5,929 nucleotides of DNA from Bacteroidales bacterium (lineage in GTDB: Bacteria > Bacteroidota > Bacteroidia > Bacteroidales > WCHB1-69), in NCBI GenBank assembly GCA_031257735.1, contig JAIROC010000267.1, positions 1-5,929 on the forward strand, written 5' to 3'. The translations under genes were made by a program, and so were the position numbers. Below the pieces are notes generated by a model. The model searched no databases and was not told where the DNA came from. It worked only from the letters and a program-made list of their open reading frames with translations. Shown here one piece after another: positions 1 through 5,929 of the stretch. Within the stretch, counting starts at the first letter, position 1; every line of letters begins with the position of its first letter.

Positions 1-39
1 AAAAAAAATATCTCCGATTATCATTCATCGGAGATATTT
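1..39 (-). terminator. Rho-independent terminator of nifJ
   Basis: On the minus strand a 13-bp perfect stem (positions 27-39 pairing with 6-18) encloses an 8-base loop and runs directly into a tract of T residues that reaches the window edge. The stem core is ATCTCCGAT/ATCGGAGAT. It begins about 25 bases after the nifJ stop codon, the expected place for an intrinsic terminator. On the plus strand the stem is not followed by a T-run, so it probably acts in one direction only. Confidence 0.93.
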
Positions 40-64
40 ATCGTTTATTTCGAGCTGACAAAAA

Positions 65-3000
65 TTATTTTGGATTTTCAGTCAATCGTTTGTATTGATT
101 ATATCTCCACAAAGCATTTTCCTGAGTTGCCTTAAATAATTCTTTTGCTTCTTCTGGGAATGTTTTAGCTAATGAAGCATAACGGACTTCATTCATCAAA
201 AAATCTTGAAATAGCGTCCAGTCAGGTTCTTTGCTATCCAAAACAAATGGATTTTGGTCAGTTCCTTCTAAAGCGGGATTGTATCTCCATAAGTGCCAAT
301 AACCACATGCAACAGCCATTTTTTCTTCTGTTTGCGTACGCGTCATACCTGCTTTGATACCATGATTGATGCAGGGCGCATAACAAATAATAATAGAAGG
401 TCCATTATAGGCTTCTGCTTCTTTAATTGCTTTGAAATATTGAGCCTGACTAGCGCCCATTGCCACTTGTGCTACATATACATATCCATAAGATTTTGCA
501 ATCATGCCCAAATCTTTTTTACGGATTTTCTTACCTGAGGTAGCAAATTTTGCCACAGCGCCAGCAGGAGTAGATTTTGAAGATTGACCACCTGTATTAG
601 AATATACTTCTGTATCCAATACCAATATATTCACATTTTCACCTGCCGCCAAAACATGATCTAATCCGCCAAATCCGATGTCATACGCCCAACCGTCGCC
701 TCCAAAGACCCATTGCGATTTTTTTGCTAAATATTGTTTCAAATCAATAATATCTCTGCAATAACTACAATCGCATGTTTGCGCCAATTCAATAATTTGA
801 TCACCCAATTTTTTACTTTCCAATGTATTTTCACGGTTATCAATCCATTGTTTAAACAATGATTTCAATTCGGAAGAACAACAATCGCACTTTTCAATCG
901 CTTCTTTCATAATGTGTTCAATACGATCTCGCATTTGTCGAATTGCGATAGCCATACCAAAGCCATATTCTGCATTATCTTCAAATAAAGAGTTTGCCCA
1001 TGCAGGACCAAATCCCGACTTGTTGTTTTTACAATAAGGTGTTGCAGGCGCAGAACCTCCATAAATAGATGAACAACCGGTTGCATTGGCAATCATCATC
1101 TGTTCGCCAAACAATTGGGTAATTGTTTTGATATAGGGGGTTTCTCCACAACCTGCACAAGCTCCTGAAAACTCAAATAAGGGTTGCGCAAATTGACTGT
1201 TTTTAATATTGGCTGTTTTATCCACCAGATTATCTTTATATGTAACCTCTTTTACGATATAATCCCAACGTTCAGCCTCTCCCAATTGCGTTTCCAGAGG
1301 TTTCATCTCTAAGGCTTTTGTTTTTGCTGGACAAATATCTGCACAATTGCCGCAACCCATACAATCCAAAGCCGAAACTTGCATCCTGAATTGTAATCCT
1401 GCTAATTCTTTTCCAATCGCTTTAAGGGTAATTGTATTAGCAGGCGCATTTTTCAATTCATTTTCATCCAAAAGGAAGGGACGAATAGCTGCGTGAGGGC
1501 ATACCAATGAACATTGATTACATTGAATACAATTATTTGCAATCCATTCAGGGACATTAACCGCTACGCCGCGTTTTTCATAAGCCGTAGTTCCTGCGGG
1601 GAAGGTGCCGTCTTCATAGCCTGTAAATGTACTGACAGGTAAATCATTCCCTTTTTGTGCCAACATGGGTTCAACCACATTTTTAATAAAGGCAGGAATT
1701 TCCCGTGTATCATCTGCTTTCTTTATTTCTATTTGCGCCCATTCTGCGGGAATTTCAACTTTAGTCACATTTGCGCCTGCATCTACAGCGGCGTAATTCA
1801 TCTTTACAATATTTTCTCCCTTACGTCCGTATGATTTGTCAATGGCTTTTTTCATTTCTTTAACTGCCAAATCGTAAGGTATTACATTTGAAATTTTGAA
1901 AAACGCAGACTGTAAAATGGTATTTGTACGGTTGCCTAATCCTATCTTTCCTGCAATAGCTGTTGCGTCGATAATATACATATTGATATTATTTGCTGCC
2001 AAATATTTCTTTACATGGTCAGGAAGTTGCTTTTTAGTATCTTCAACATTCCAAATGGAATTGTACAGGAAAGTACCTCCTTTTCTTAATCCTTTCAAGC
2101 AATCATATTTATGAACGTATACAGGAACATGTACTGCAACAAAATCAGGAGTATTTACTAAATAGGGAGCTTGTATCGGTTTATCACCAAAACGTAAATG
2201 TGAACAGGTATAACCTCCCGATTTCTTACTGTCATAATCAAAGTATGCCTGACAATATTTATCGGTAGTTTCTCCGATAATCTTGATAGAGTTTTTATTT
2301 GCGCCTACCGTACCATCAGCGCCCAACCCGTAAAATTTAGCTTCATACGTACCTTGAGGCAAAACAACAATTTCAGGCAACAACGGAAGCGATTGATGAG
2401 TAACATCATCAACAATTCCCACTGTAAATTGATTTTTTGGATTCTCAGATTTCAAATTATCGAAAACAGCAATCATTTGCGAGGGCGTAGTATCTTTTGA
2501 AGATAAACCATAACGTCCGCCAATGATTAAAGGTTTTTTATCAGCCGCAATATCTTTACGGTTTGCAAAAGCCTCAACAACATCCAAATATAAAGGATCA
2601 CCATTTGCTCCGGGTTCTTTTGTGCGGTCAAGAACACAAATACGTTTTGTTGTTTCGGGAAGAACTTTTGTCAAATATTTCACGGAAAAAGGACGATACA
2701 AGTGAACCGCAACGACGCCTGTTTTATGTCCTTCTTTATTCAATTTGTCCACAACGGTTCTGATTGTTTCCGTAACAGATCCCATCGCAATAACAACATT
2801 TGTTGCGTCTGCAGCGCCATAATACATGAAGGGAGAGTATGTTCGACCTGTAATTTTACCCATTTCTTCCATATAATTAGCCACAATATCAGGGATTGTT
2901 TCATAGAATTTATTTTGGGCTTCTCTGGTTTGAAAATAGATATCTGGATTTTGAGCTGTACCACGAGTTACAGGATGCTCAGGATTTAGAGCGTTATCGC

Positions 3001-3613
3001 GATATAATTTTAATGCTTCCCAATCCAACAGTTTTTCAATTGCGTCCTGATTTGCGGCTTCTACTTTCTGAACTTCGTGTGATGTACGAAAACCATCAAA
3101 AAAATGTAAGAAAGGGATTCTTGTTTTGATAGCAGCCAGATGAGCTACAGGGGCAATATCCATGATTTCCTGTACAGAACCTGTTGCTAACATGGCAAAT
3201 CCTGTTTGTCGGGTACTCATTACATCGGAGTGATCTCCAAAAATAGAGAGCGCCTGTGCCGCCAATGAACGAGCTGATACATGGAAAACACCCGGCAGCA
3301 ATTCGCCTGCAATTTTATACATATTAGGGATCATCAGTAACAGACCTTGTGATGCCGTAAATGTAGACGTCAACGCTCCAGCCTGTAAAGACCCATGTAC
3401 GGCGCCTGCTGCGCCTGCTTCCGATTGCATTTCAACGACTTTAACCGTTTCTCCAAAAATGTTTTTTCTCCCAAACGCCGACCATTCATCTACATACTCT
3501 GCCATAGTTGATGAAGGCGTTATTGGATAGATAGCAGCTACTTCGCTAAACATATATGCGACGTGAGCTGCTGCTTGATTTCCGTCGCATGTTATAAATT
3601 TTTTCTCTGCCAT
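65..3613 (-). CDS. nifJ: Pyruvate:ferredoxin (flavodoxin) oxidoreductase
   Basis: Complete 1182-residue single-chain cytoplasmic enzyme that oxidatively decarboxylates pyruvate with CoA to acetyl-CoA and CO2, passing two electrons to ferredoxin or flavodoxin. It is the central pyruvate step of anaerobes. Visible domains in order: pyruvate/TPP-binding POR N-terminal domain (about 1-260, with YPITPSS at 29-35, the EMQSEAGAAGA motif at 61-71, and Arg115); second domain (about 270-415); gamma-type domain opening with GLGADGTVGANKNS (429-442); EKR segment (AYEKRG, 677-682); two-[4Fe-4S] ferredoxin domain with Cys695/698/701/705 and Cys751/754/757/761, each followed by Pro; and the C-terminal TPP domain with GDGW (972-975) and the YSNTGGQ motif (1004-1010). 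Cys819, Cys822, Cys847 and Cys1081 fit the ligands of the third cluster near TPP. Length is normal for the family and no motif is broken. An ATG start 30 codons before YPITPSS fits the family; the stop is TAA. Odd point: a segment at 909-952 holds six cysteines that are not cluster ligands of the standard fold. It has its own promoter and terminator, so it is probably monocistronic. Confidence 0.98.
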   Translation of the reverse strand: MAEKKFITCDGNQAAAHVAYMFSEVAAIYPITPSSTMAEYVDEWSAFGRKNIFGETVKVVEMQSEAGAAGAVHGSLQAGALTSTFTASQGLLLMIPNMYKIAGELLPGVFHVSARSLAAQALSIFGDHSDVMSTRQTGFAMLATGSVQEIMDIAPVAHLAAIKTRIPFLHFFDGFRTSHEVQKVEAANQDAIEKLLDWEALKLYRDNALNPEHPVTRGTAQNPDIYFQTREAQNKFYETIPDIVANYMEEMGKITGRTYSPFMYYGAADATNVVIAMGSVTETIRTVVDKLNKEGHKTGVVAVHLYRPFSVKYLTKVLPETTKRICVLDRTKEPGANGDPLYLDVVEAFANRKDIAADKKPLIIGGRYGLSSKDTTPSQMIAVFDNLKSENPKNQFTVGIVDDVTHQSLPLLPEIVVLPQGTYEAKFYGLGADGTVGANKNSIKIIGETTDKYCQAYFDYDSKKSGGYTCSHLRFGDKPIQAPYLVNTPDFVAVHVPVYVHKYDCLKGLRKGGTFLYNSIWNVEDTKKQLPDHVKKYLAANNINMYIIDATAIAGKIGLGNRTNTILQSAFFKISNVIPYDLAVKEMKKAIDKSYGRKGENIVKMNYAAVDAGANVTKVEIPAEWAQIEIKKADDTREIPAFIKNVVEPMLAQKGNDLPVSTFTGYEDGTFPAGTTAYEKRGVAVNVPEWIANNCIQCNQCSLVCPHAAIRPFLLDENELKNAPANTITLKAIGKELAGLQFRMQVSALDCMGCGNCADICPAKTKALEMKPLETQLGEAERWDYIVKEVTYKDNLVDKTANIKNSQFAQPLFEFSGACAGCGETPYIKTITQLFGEQMMIANATGCSSIYGGSAPATPYCKNNKSGFGPAWANSLFEDNAEYGFGMAIAIRQMRDRIEHIMKEAIEKCDCCSSELKSLFKQWIDNRENTLESKKLGDQIIELAQTCDCSYCRDIIDLKQYLAKKSQWVFGGDGWAYDIGFGGLDHVLAAGENVNILVLDTEVYSNTGGQSSKSTPAGAVAKFATSGKKIRKKDLGMIAKSYGYVYVAQVAMGASQAQYFKAIKEAEAYNGPSIIICYAPCINHGIKAGMTRTQTEEKMAVACGYWHLWRYNPALEGTDQNPFVLDSKEPDWTLFQDFLMNEVRYASLAKTFPEEAKELFKATQENALWRYNQYKRLTENPK

Positions 3614-3660
3614 AAATATTTGATATTAAATGTTATGTATACTTTTCCACAGTATTTTAT

Positions 3661-3698
3661 GCGTTTGCAAAATTAGTATTTTATTTTAGATAAAACAC
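3661..3698 (-). promoter_or_regulatory. nifJ: Candidate nifJ promoter (Bacteroidota type)
   Basis: Read on the minus strand, TAATTTTG at 3675-3668 matches the Bacteroidota -7 consensus TAnnTTTG exactly. A -33 element would fall near 3695-3698, where only a weak TGTTT-like match is present. Transcription would start near 3662-3665, giving an untranslated leader of about 50 bases before the ATG at 3613. The leader is AT-rich and has no Shine-Dalgarno sequence, which is usual for this phylum. The box match is seen directly; promoter activity is inferred. Confidence 0.55.
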
Positions 3699-3721
3699 TA
3701 TTATCTTAATTAATTTGCAAA
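3664..3721. promoter_or_regulatory. Two TTTGCAAA palindromes 50 bp apart at nifJ promoter
   Basis: The 8-bp perfect palindrome TTTGCAAA occurs at 3664-3671 and again at 3714-3721, a spacing of exactly 50 bases (about five helical turns). The first copy overlaps the -7 box and expected start point of nifJ; the second lies roughly 50 bases upstream of it. The layout would suit a paired operator, but 8-mers made mostly of A and T recur easily in AT-rich DNA, and no regulator is encoded in the window. A chance origin is quite possible. Confidence 0.25.
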
Positions 3722-3900
3722 TATTTTTTAGGATGCTGAATTATAACGTATTTTAAAGTATTCATTGAGGGAAATAATAATATTTGTTGGTATTTTCTAA
3801 TGATTATTATAGATGAATACAAGTCTGTTTTGACAAATAGAGAAGAGTGAGTTACCAAATAATGTATGCGAATAAATTTTCTTAGGTATGAAAATATAAT
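3722..3900. other. AT-rich intergenic stretch without recognisable gene
   Basis: This is the upstream half of the 506-base gap between nifJ and the AIPR gene. It is strongly AT-rich, and both strands hold only very short open frames with no family resemblance. I see no tRNA-like cloverleaf, no convincing terminator and no exact TAnnTTTG box. It separates the nifJ promoter region from the MITE-like element that starts at 3901. Confidence 0.6.
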
Positions 3901-3919
3901 TAGTGTCTGTCTATAAAGT
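3901..3919 (+). repeat. Left terminal inverted repeat of MITE-like element
   Basis: The sequence TAGTGTCTGTCTATAAAGT is repeated in reverse complement at 4065-4083 with a single mismatch at its seventeenth base. The perfect outer 16 bases over a distance of 183 bases are far beyond chance for AT-rich intergenic DNA. Confidence 0.85.
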
Positions 3920-3983
3920 ACAATTATGAATTATGAATTAGGCTGACGCACGAAACCGCTTAATCAGTGTCATCATTGCGAAG

Positions 3984-4004
3984 AAAAAATGTCCCTAAGG
4001 GACA
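3984..4004 (-). terminator. Intrinsic terminator inside the MITE-like element
   Basis: On the minus strand TGTCCC, a 3-base loop and GGGACA (positions 4004-3990) form a 6-bp GC-rich hairpin immediately followed by six T residues (3989-3984). It is correctly oriented to end transcripts leaving the AIPR gene, about 115 bases after its stop codon, and would shield the nifJ promoter from read-through. No other good terminator is seen between 4119 and 4005. On the plus strand no T-run follows the stem. Confidence 0.6.
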
Positions 4005-4064
4005 GGATGCCTATCTCAATAGCGCCTCATTGAAGAATAGTGAACATTATCTGGAAATATTCCG

Positions 4065-4083
4065 ACATTATAGACAGACACTA
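4065..4083 (-). repeat. Right terminal inverted repeat of MITE-like element
   Basis: Partner of the repeat at 3901-3919, inverted, 18 of 19 bases matching, ending in TA at 4082-4083. It lies 36 bases beyond the AIPR stop codon, so the insertion did not disturb that gene's coding end. Confidence 0.85.
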
Positions 4084-4119
4084 GACAACAGTGATGCAAA
4101 ATTGTGATTGTAGCATGTA

Positions 4120-5694
4120 TTATGAGAGGTATTCCATTAAGTCTCCTCGTCTGAATGTCGCAGATAAACGCCTTTTATCAATTTTATCGTATGAGTTTGG
4201 TTCAGGATACAACTGATTTAAAGCATTGAGCAGCATATTATTTGTTCTTACGAAAAGATTGTCTTTATTGGTTTCAAAGTATGTTTTTACTTTTTCAAAT
4301 TCAGAATGAGTCAGTTTGTCTAATGTTAGTTTTAAATCAGCAAGTAATAAATTTCCCATTATCATTGCCATAAAATAATTACTGTAAGGAATATGCGGAT
4401 ATATGTCGTATAGAGTGGATTTTTTTCTTTGCGTATCACAGAAACGATAAATGAGAACAGCAATGATAAGTTGTGCCGCATTTATATCATTAAAAACATC
4501 AGAATAAAAAGACCCAAATAGTTCATTCTTTTTAAATTTAGCTTGATACGGTTTCTTTTTCCAAATAGAATAAATTGCTTCCGCTGCAACGGAAGATAAA
4601 ATCGTTGTTTCTCTTGAAGAGATTATATTGTCTTTCTTTCTTTTGTAATAATATCCTAATTCAGTAACCGCAATTTCCAGTCGTTTCTGCAAATCATCCT
4701 TTGCCCACAAGTTCCGTAAATCAAACTGATTTTGACTGTTTGTTGTAATGGTAATATCGGTAATTAAAGGATTCATTCTTTCCCCTGACAGTTCATACAG
4801 TCTAACTAAAACATAAACATTTGAGTAATCTATATCAGGATTATCTTTTACTGTATATAATATGGTTTTACAGGATTGTCCTCCATTGATTATTTGTAAG
4901 TCATCAACTTTGACAATCCAATTATCAGATTGCAGTCCATTATATGAAAACTTGCTGCATATCATGGTAATTCCATTATTATAGAAATAAAAATTTTCTC
5001 TTTTGTCGCTCAATAAAGTATTTTTTATTTCTGCATTAACACGGTTTGTATTCGTTTCCAAATATTTTCTTATATTTTGGTCTAACAGATTATCTTCGTG
5101 TTTTTCAAATAAGTTGGCTAAATCAACAACGTTGATTTTACCAATCAACACACGCTTAAAGTTAAAATCTTCGTGAATACTTTTGCCAGATAATTGGAGT
5201 GTTTCGTTAATTCCTTTTTTGGATTGTAGAGCATCAACTATGTTTTTATGATTAAAATATACGAACTTGACCTGATTTTCAGGAAAACCTGAATTTAATA
5301 TATGGTTATCGCCTTCATTATTCCACTTTAGTCCGTTGTTTGTAAAAACACATCGAATATTCGGAATGTAACCATCAGCAATCAAAGAACGGATATCCTG
5401 AACTTTGGGCATTAAATCTTCATTCATTTCTATTGGTTTATTGGGATCAAATATTGCCCCTATACTGCCAATAACTCGCTGTATGGAATTTGCCTGAAAA
5501 TTGCTATCAACATCTAAATTAAAAGAATATTTGCCTTGAAAAATGACAACGGAAAAATCGTTATCATTTATATCACCGGCATAAATAGCGTCTACTCCTG
5601 CATCATTACGACCTTCCGTAATAAGTCCGAATGCTTCTTCCATTTCAATATCCAAATAGGAAGCTACAGACAGGCACACAAAGGCTTTCGACAA
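4120..5694 (-). CDS. AIPR-family protein, 5' end cut off by insertion sequence
   Basis: A 524-residue frame, numbered here from a TTG codon at 5694, with AIPR (abortive infection phage resistance) signatures. These are LFEKHEDNLLDQNIRKYL (195-212), VNAEIKNTL (219-227), FYNNGITM (237-244), the IINGGQSCKT motif (268-277; many relatives have NGxQT) and TTNSQNQ (317-323). The N-terminal part carries TEGRNDAGVDAIY (26-38) followed by VVIFQGKYS (49-57). This D-x(17)-QxK arrangement resembles the PD-(D/E)XK core of Mrr-like nucleases (Asp35, Gln53, Lys55), but I cannot place the first acidic motif with confidence. No signal peptide or membrane segment is evident, so it is probably cytoplasmic. AIPR proteins are linked to phage defence and often lie near restriction-modification genes; none is seen here. 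The frame stays open upstream with conserved-looking sequence to 5784, where an ISL3-type element begins, so the TTG is unlikely to be the native start and the gene may be a functional pseudogene. The stop is TAA. Family call strong, biochemical activity inferred. Confidence 0.88.
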   Translation of the reverse strand: MSKAFVCLSVASYLDIEMEEAFGLITEGRNDAGVDAIYAGDINDNDFSVVIFQGKYSFNLDVDSNFQANSIQRVIGSIGAIFDPNKPIEMNEDLMPKVQDIRSLIADGYIPNIRCVFTNNGLKWNNEGDNHILNSGFPENQVKFVYFNHKNIVDALQSKKGINETLQLSGKSIHEDFNFKRVLIGKINVVDLANLFEKHEDNLLDQNIRKYLETNTNRVNAEIKNTLLSDKRENFYFYNNGITMICSKFSYNGLQSDNWIVKVDDLQIINGGQSCKTILYTVKDNPDIDYSNVYVLVRLYELSGERMNPLITDITITTNSQNQFDLRNLWAKDDLQKRLEIAVTELGYYYKRKKDNIISSRETTILSSVAAEAIYSIWKKKPYQAKFKKNELFGSFYSDVFNDINAAQLIIAVLIYRFCDTQRKKSTLYDIYPHIPYSNYFMAMIMGNLLLADLKLTLDKLTHSEFEKVKTYFETNKDNLFVRTNNMLLNALNQLYPEPNSYDKIDKRRLSATFRRGDLMEYLS

Positions 5695-5784
5695 CTTCTT
5701 TTTGTCGTCGTTTTCGTCTGCAAATGTATCAGGATTATCAGCAACTATTTTCCTGATACGTTGGTCTACTATGTGTTTATTTAT
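5695..5784 (-). pseudogene. Severed 5' coding part of the AIPR gene
   Basis: Thirty codons in the same frame as, and directly upstream of, the TTG at 5694 read INKHIVDQRIRKIVADN, then a short acidic/lysine-rich linker into LSKAF. The segment looks like a genuine amphipathic N-terminal helix of an AIPR protein, not random intergenic translation. It contains no ATG, GTG or TTG, and the frame crosses into the adjacent insertion sequence at 5785, where it meets a TAG at 5823-5821. The native ATG therefore most likely lies on the far side of the insertion, outside the window. An ATA start at 5784 is a less likely alternative. Confidence 0.65.
5777..5784. repeat. Putative 8-bp target duplication (one copy)
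   Basis: TTATTTAT directly abuts the GGCTCT terminus of the insertion sequence. ISL3-family elements typically make 8-bp AT-rich target duplications, and this octamer fits. The second copy would be at the other end of the element, beyond the window, so duplication itself is not seen. Confidence 0.5.
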
Positions 5785-5810
5785 GGCTCTATAACGTTTA
5801 GTGTGGGTAG
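5785..5810 (+). repeat. Left terminal inverted repeat of the ISL3-type element
   Basis: The end reads GGCTCTATAACG and then GTTTAGTGTGGGTAG, resembling ISL3-family terminal repeats (GGCTCT at the tip and a TGTGGGT block about 18 bases in). The exact inner limit cannot be set without the right end of the element. Confidence 0.6.
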
Positions 5811-5821
5811 AAAAAAAAGAC

Positions 5822-5829
5822 TATCTTTG
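5822..5829 (+). promoter_or_regulatory. -7 promoter box for the transposase
   Basis: TATCTTTG matches the Bacteroidota -7 consensus TAnnTTTG exactly. It lies only four bases before the transposase ATG, so a transcript started in the usual position would have almost no leader. A -33 element is at best weak (TTTAG at 5797-5801, inside the terminal repeat). A weak, nearly leaderless promoter would suit low transposase expression. Confidence 0.5.
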
Positions 5830-5833
5830 CATC

Positions 5834-5929
5834 ATGAATAGTAAAGAAATATTTGTATTGGCATTAGGGTTACAAACCCCATGGGAAATAAAAGAAGTAA
5901 GATTCGAATCGATAACGGAATATGAGAGA
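5834..5929 (+). CDS. ISL3-family transposase, N-terminal fragment
   Basis: The first 32 codons, from the ATG at 5834 to the window edge, are open with no stop. They begin MNSKEIFVLALGLQTPWEI, followed by KEVRFES. A start of the form M-(x)-K-(E/D)-(I/L)-F-x-LALGL-x-x-PWE/Q-(I/V), followed by a (D/E)V-x-F strand, is characteristic of ISL3-type DDE transposases, which continue with a zinc-binding segment and a helix-turn-helix before the catalytic core. None of those later domains is in the window. The start codon is fixed by the family N-terminus. The gene runs divergently from the AIPR gene and sits just inside the element's left end. Whether the full transposase is intact cannot be seen here. 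Confidence 0.8.
   Translation, partial: MNSKEIFVLALGLQTPWEIKEVRFESITEYER

Larger units (their letters stand above)
3901..4083. mobile_element. MITE-like non-autonomous element, 183 bp
   Basis: The stretch is bounded by terminal inverted repeats of 19 bases that match at 18 positions (3901-3919 and 4065-4083); the outer 16 bases are identical. Both ends finish in TA, so TA may be the target duplication, as in IS630/mariner-like or some IS5-group elements. The interior of about 145 bases has no reading frame of useful length. It holds a heptamer array (ATTATGA about 2.6 times, 3923-3940) and a hairpin with a T-tract on the minus strand (3984-4004). No transposase is present, so it would need to be mobilised in trans by a related IS. 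It sits 36 bases downstream of the AIPR stop codon. The parent family is not identified, and a transposase-deleted IS remnant is an equally good description. Confidence 0.72.
5785..5929 (+). mobile_element. ISL3-family insertion sequence, left end only
   Basis: The element begins at 5785 with a GGCTCT terminus leading to a GTGTGGGTAG block, a pattern typical of ISL3-family ends. This is followed within 50 bases by a -7 promoter box and the start of an ISL3-like transposase. The right end is outside the window. Its position exactly where the AIPR frame loses sense supports an insertion into that gene, with transposase transcribed away from the interrupted gene. Confidence 0.75.

Noticed and set aside
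2702..2989. Plus-strand open frame of 95 codons inside nifJ
   Set aside because: It is antisense to conserved NifJ domain sequence, with a cysteine- and isoleucine-rich composition typical of out-of-frame translation.
3923..3940. Short tandem array of ATTATGA, considered as a CRISPR or iteron array
   Set aside because: It has only about 2.6 units of 7 bases with no spacers and no replication or Cas gene nearby. It is treated as part of the MITE interior.
3938..3976. Twelve-codon minus-strand frame inside the MITE-like element (begins MMTLIKRF)
   Set aside because: It is too short, has no recognisable start signal, and could at most be a relic of a deleted transposase.
3614..4119. Searched for a small RNA, tRNA or riboswitch between nifJ and the AIPR gene
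   Set aside because: No cloverleaf or conserved aptamer is recognisable. The structured parts are explained by the MITE terminal repeats and its terminator hairpin.
5785..5833. Possible outward promoter from the IS driving the AIPR frame (TAGTCTTT on the minus strand)
   Set aside because: It does not match TAnnTTTG closely enough, and no paired -33 element is visible.
5536..5841. Plus-strand open frame of about 100 codons overlapping the AIPR 5' region and the IS end
   Set aside because: It lies antisense to well-supported AIPR coding sequence, crosses the insertion boundary, has no family resemblance, and overlaps the transposase promoter and start.

Overview
The window looks like chromosome of an anaerobic member of the Bacteroidota (Bacteroidales-like). 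It is AT-rich, there is no Shine-Dalgarno sequence before the main gene, sequences matching the phylum's -7 promoter box TAnnTTTG lie before two reading frames, and the housekeeping gene is a single-chain, oxygen-sensitive pyruvate:ferredoxin oxidoreductase. The phylum assignment is inferred from these features, not from a database search.

Layout from left to right. (1) Positions 1-39 hold a strong intrinsic terminator read on the minus strand. (2) Positions 65-3613 (minus) encode a complete, intact nifJ-type pyruvate:ferredoxin (flavodoxin) oxidoreductase with all expected thiamine diphosphate and iron-sulfur motifs, plus an unusual cysteine-rich segment. It looks like a single-gene transcription unit, with a candidate promoter at about 3661-3698 and its own terminator. 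(3) The 506-base gap 3614-4119 carries that promoter, two identical palindromes 50 bases apart, an AT-rich stretch with no gene, and a 183-base MITE-like element (3901-4083) with near-perfect terminal inverted repeats ending in TA. Inside the element is a compact hairpin followed on the minus strand by six T residues, well placed to end transcription from the next gene before it reaches nifJ. (4) Positions 4120-5694 (minus) encode an AIPR-family protein (abortive infection/phage resistance type), with an N-terminal segment resembling a PD-(D/E)XK nuclease fold. Its reading frame continues upstream of the only conventional start (a TTG) to position 5784, where it meets (5) the left end of an insertion sequence of the ISL3 family. 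This has a GGCTCT-starting terminal repeat at 5785, a -7 box at 5822-5829, and the first 32 codons of the transposase from 5834 to the window edge. An AT-rich octamer at 5777-5784 is the likely target duplication.

Read together, a stable metabolic gene is followed by a small accessory patch in which a probable anti-phage gene has been hit at its 5' end by an ISL3-type element and has a non-autonomous element just past its 3' end. The defence gene is therefore probably impaired, or expressed only as an N-terminally shortened product. No wholly new multi-gene system is visible. The most interesting points are the decapitated AIPR gene, the terminator-bearing MITE, and the cysteine-rich segment in NifJ.
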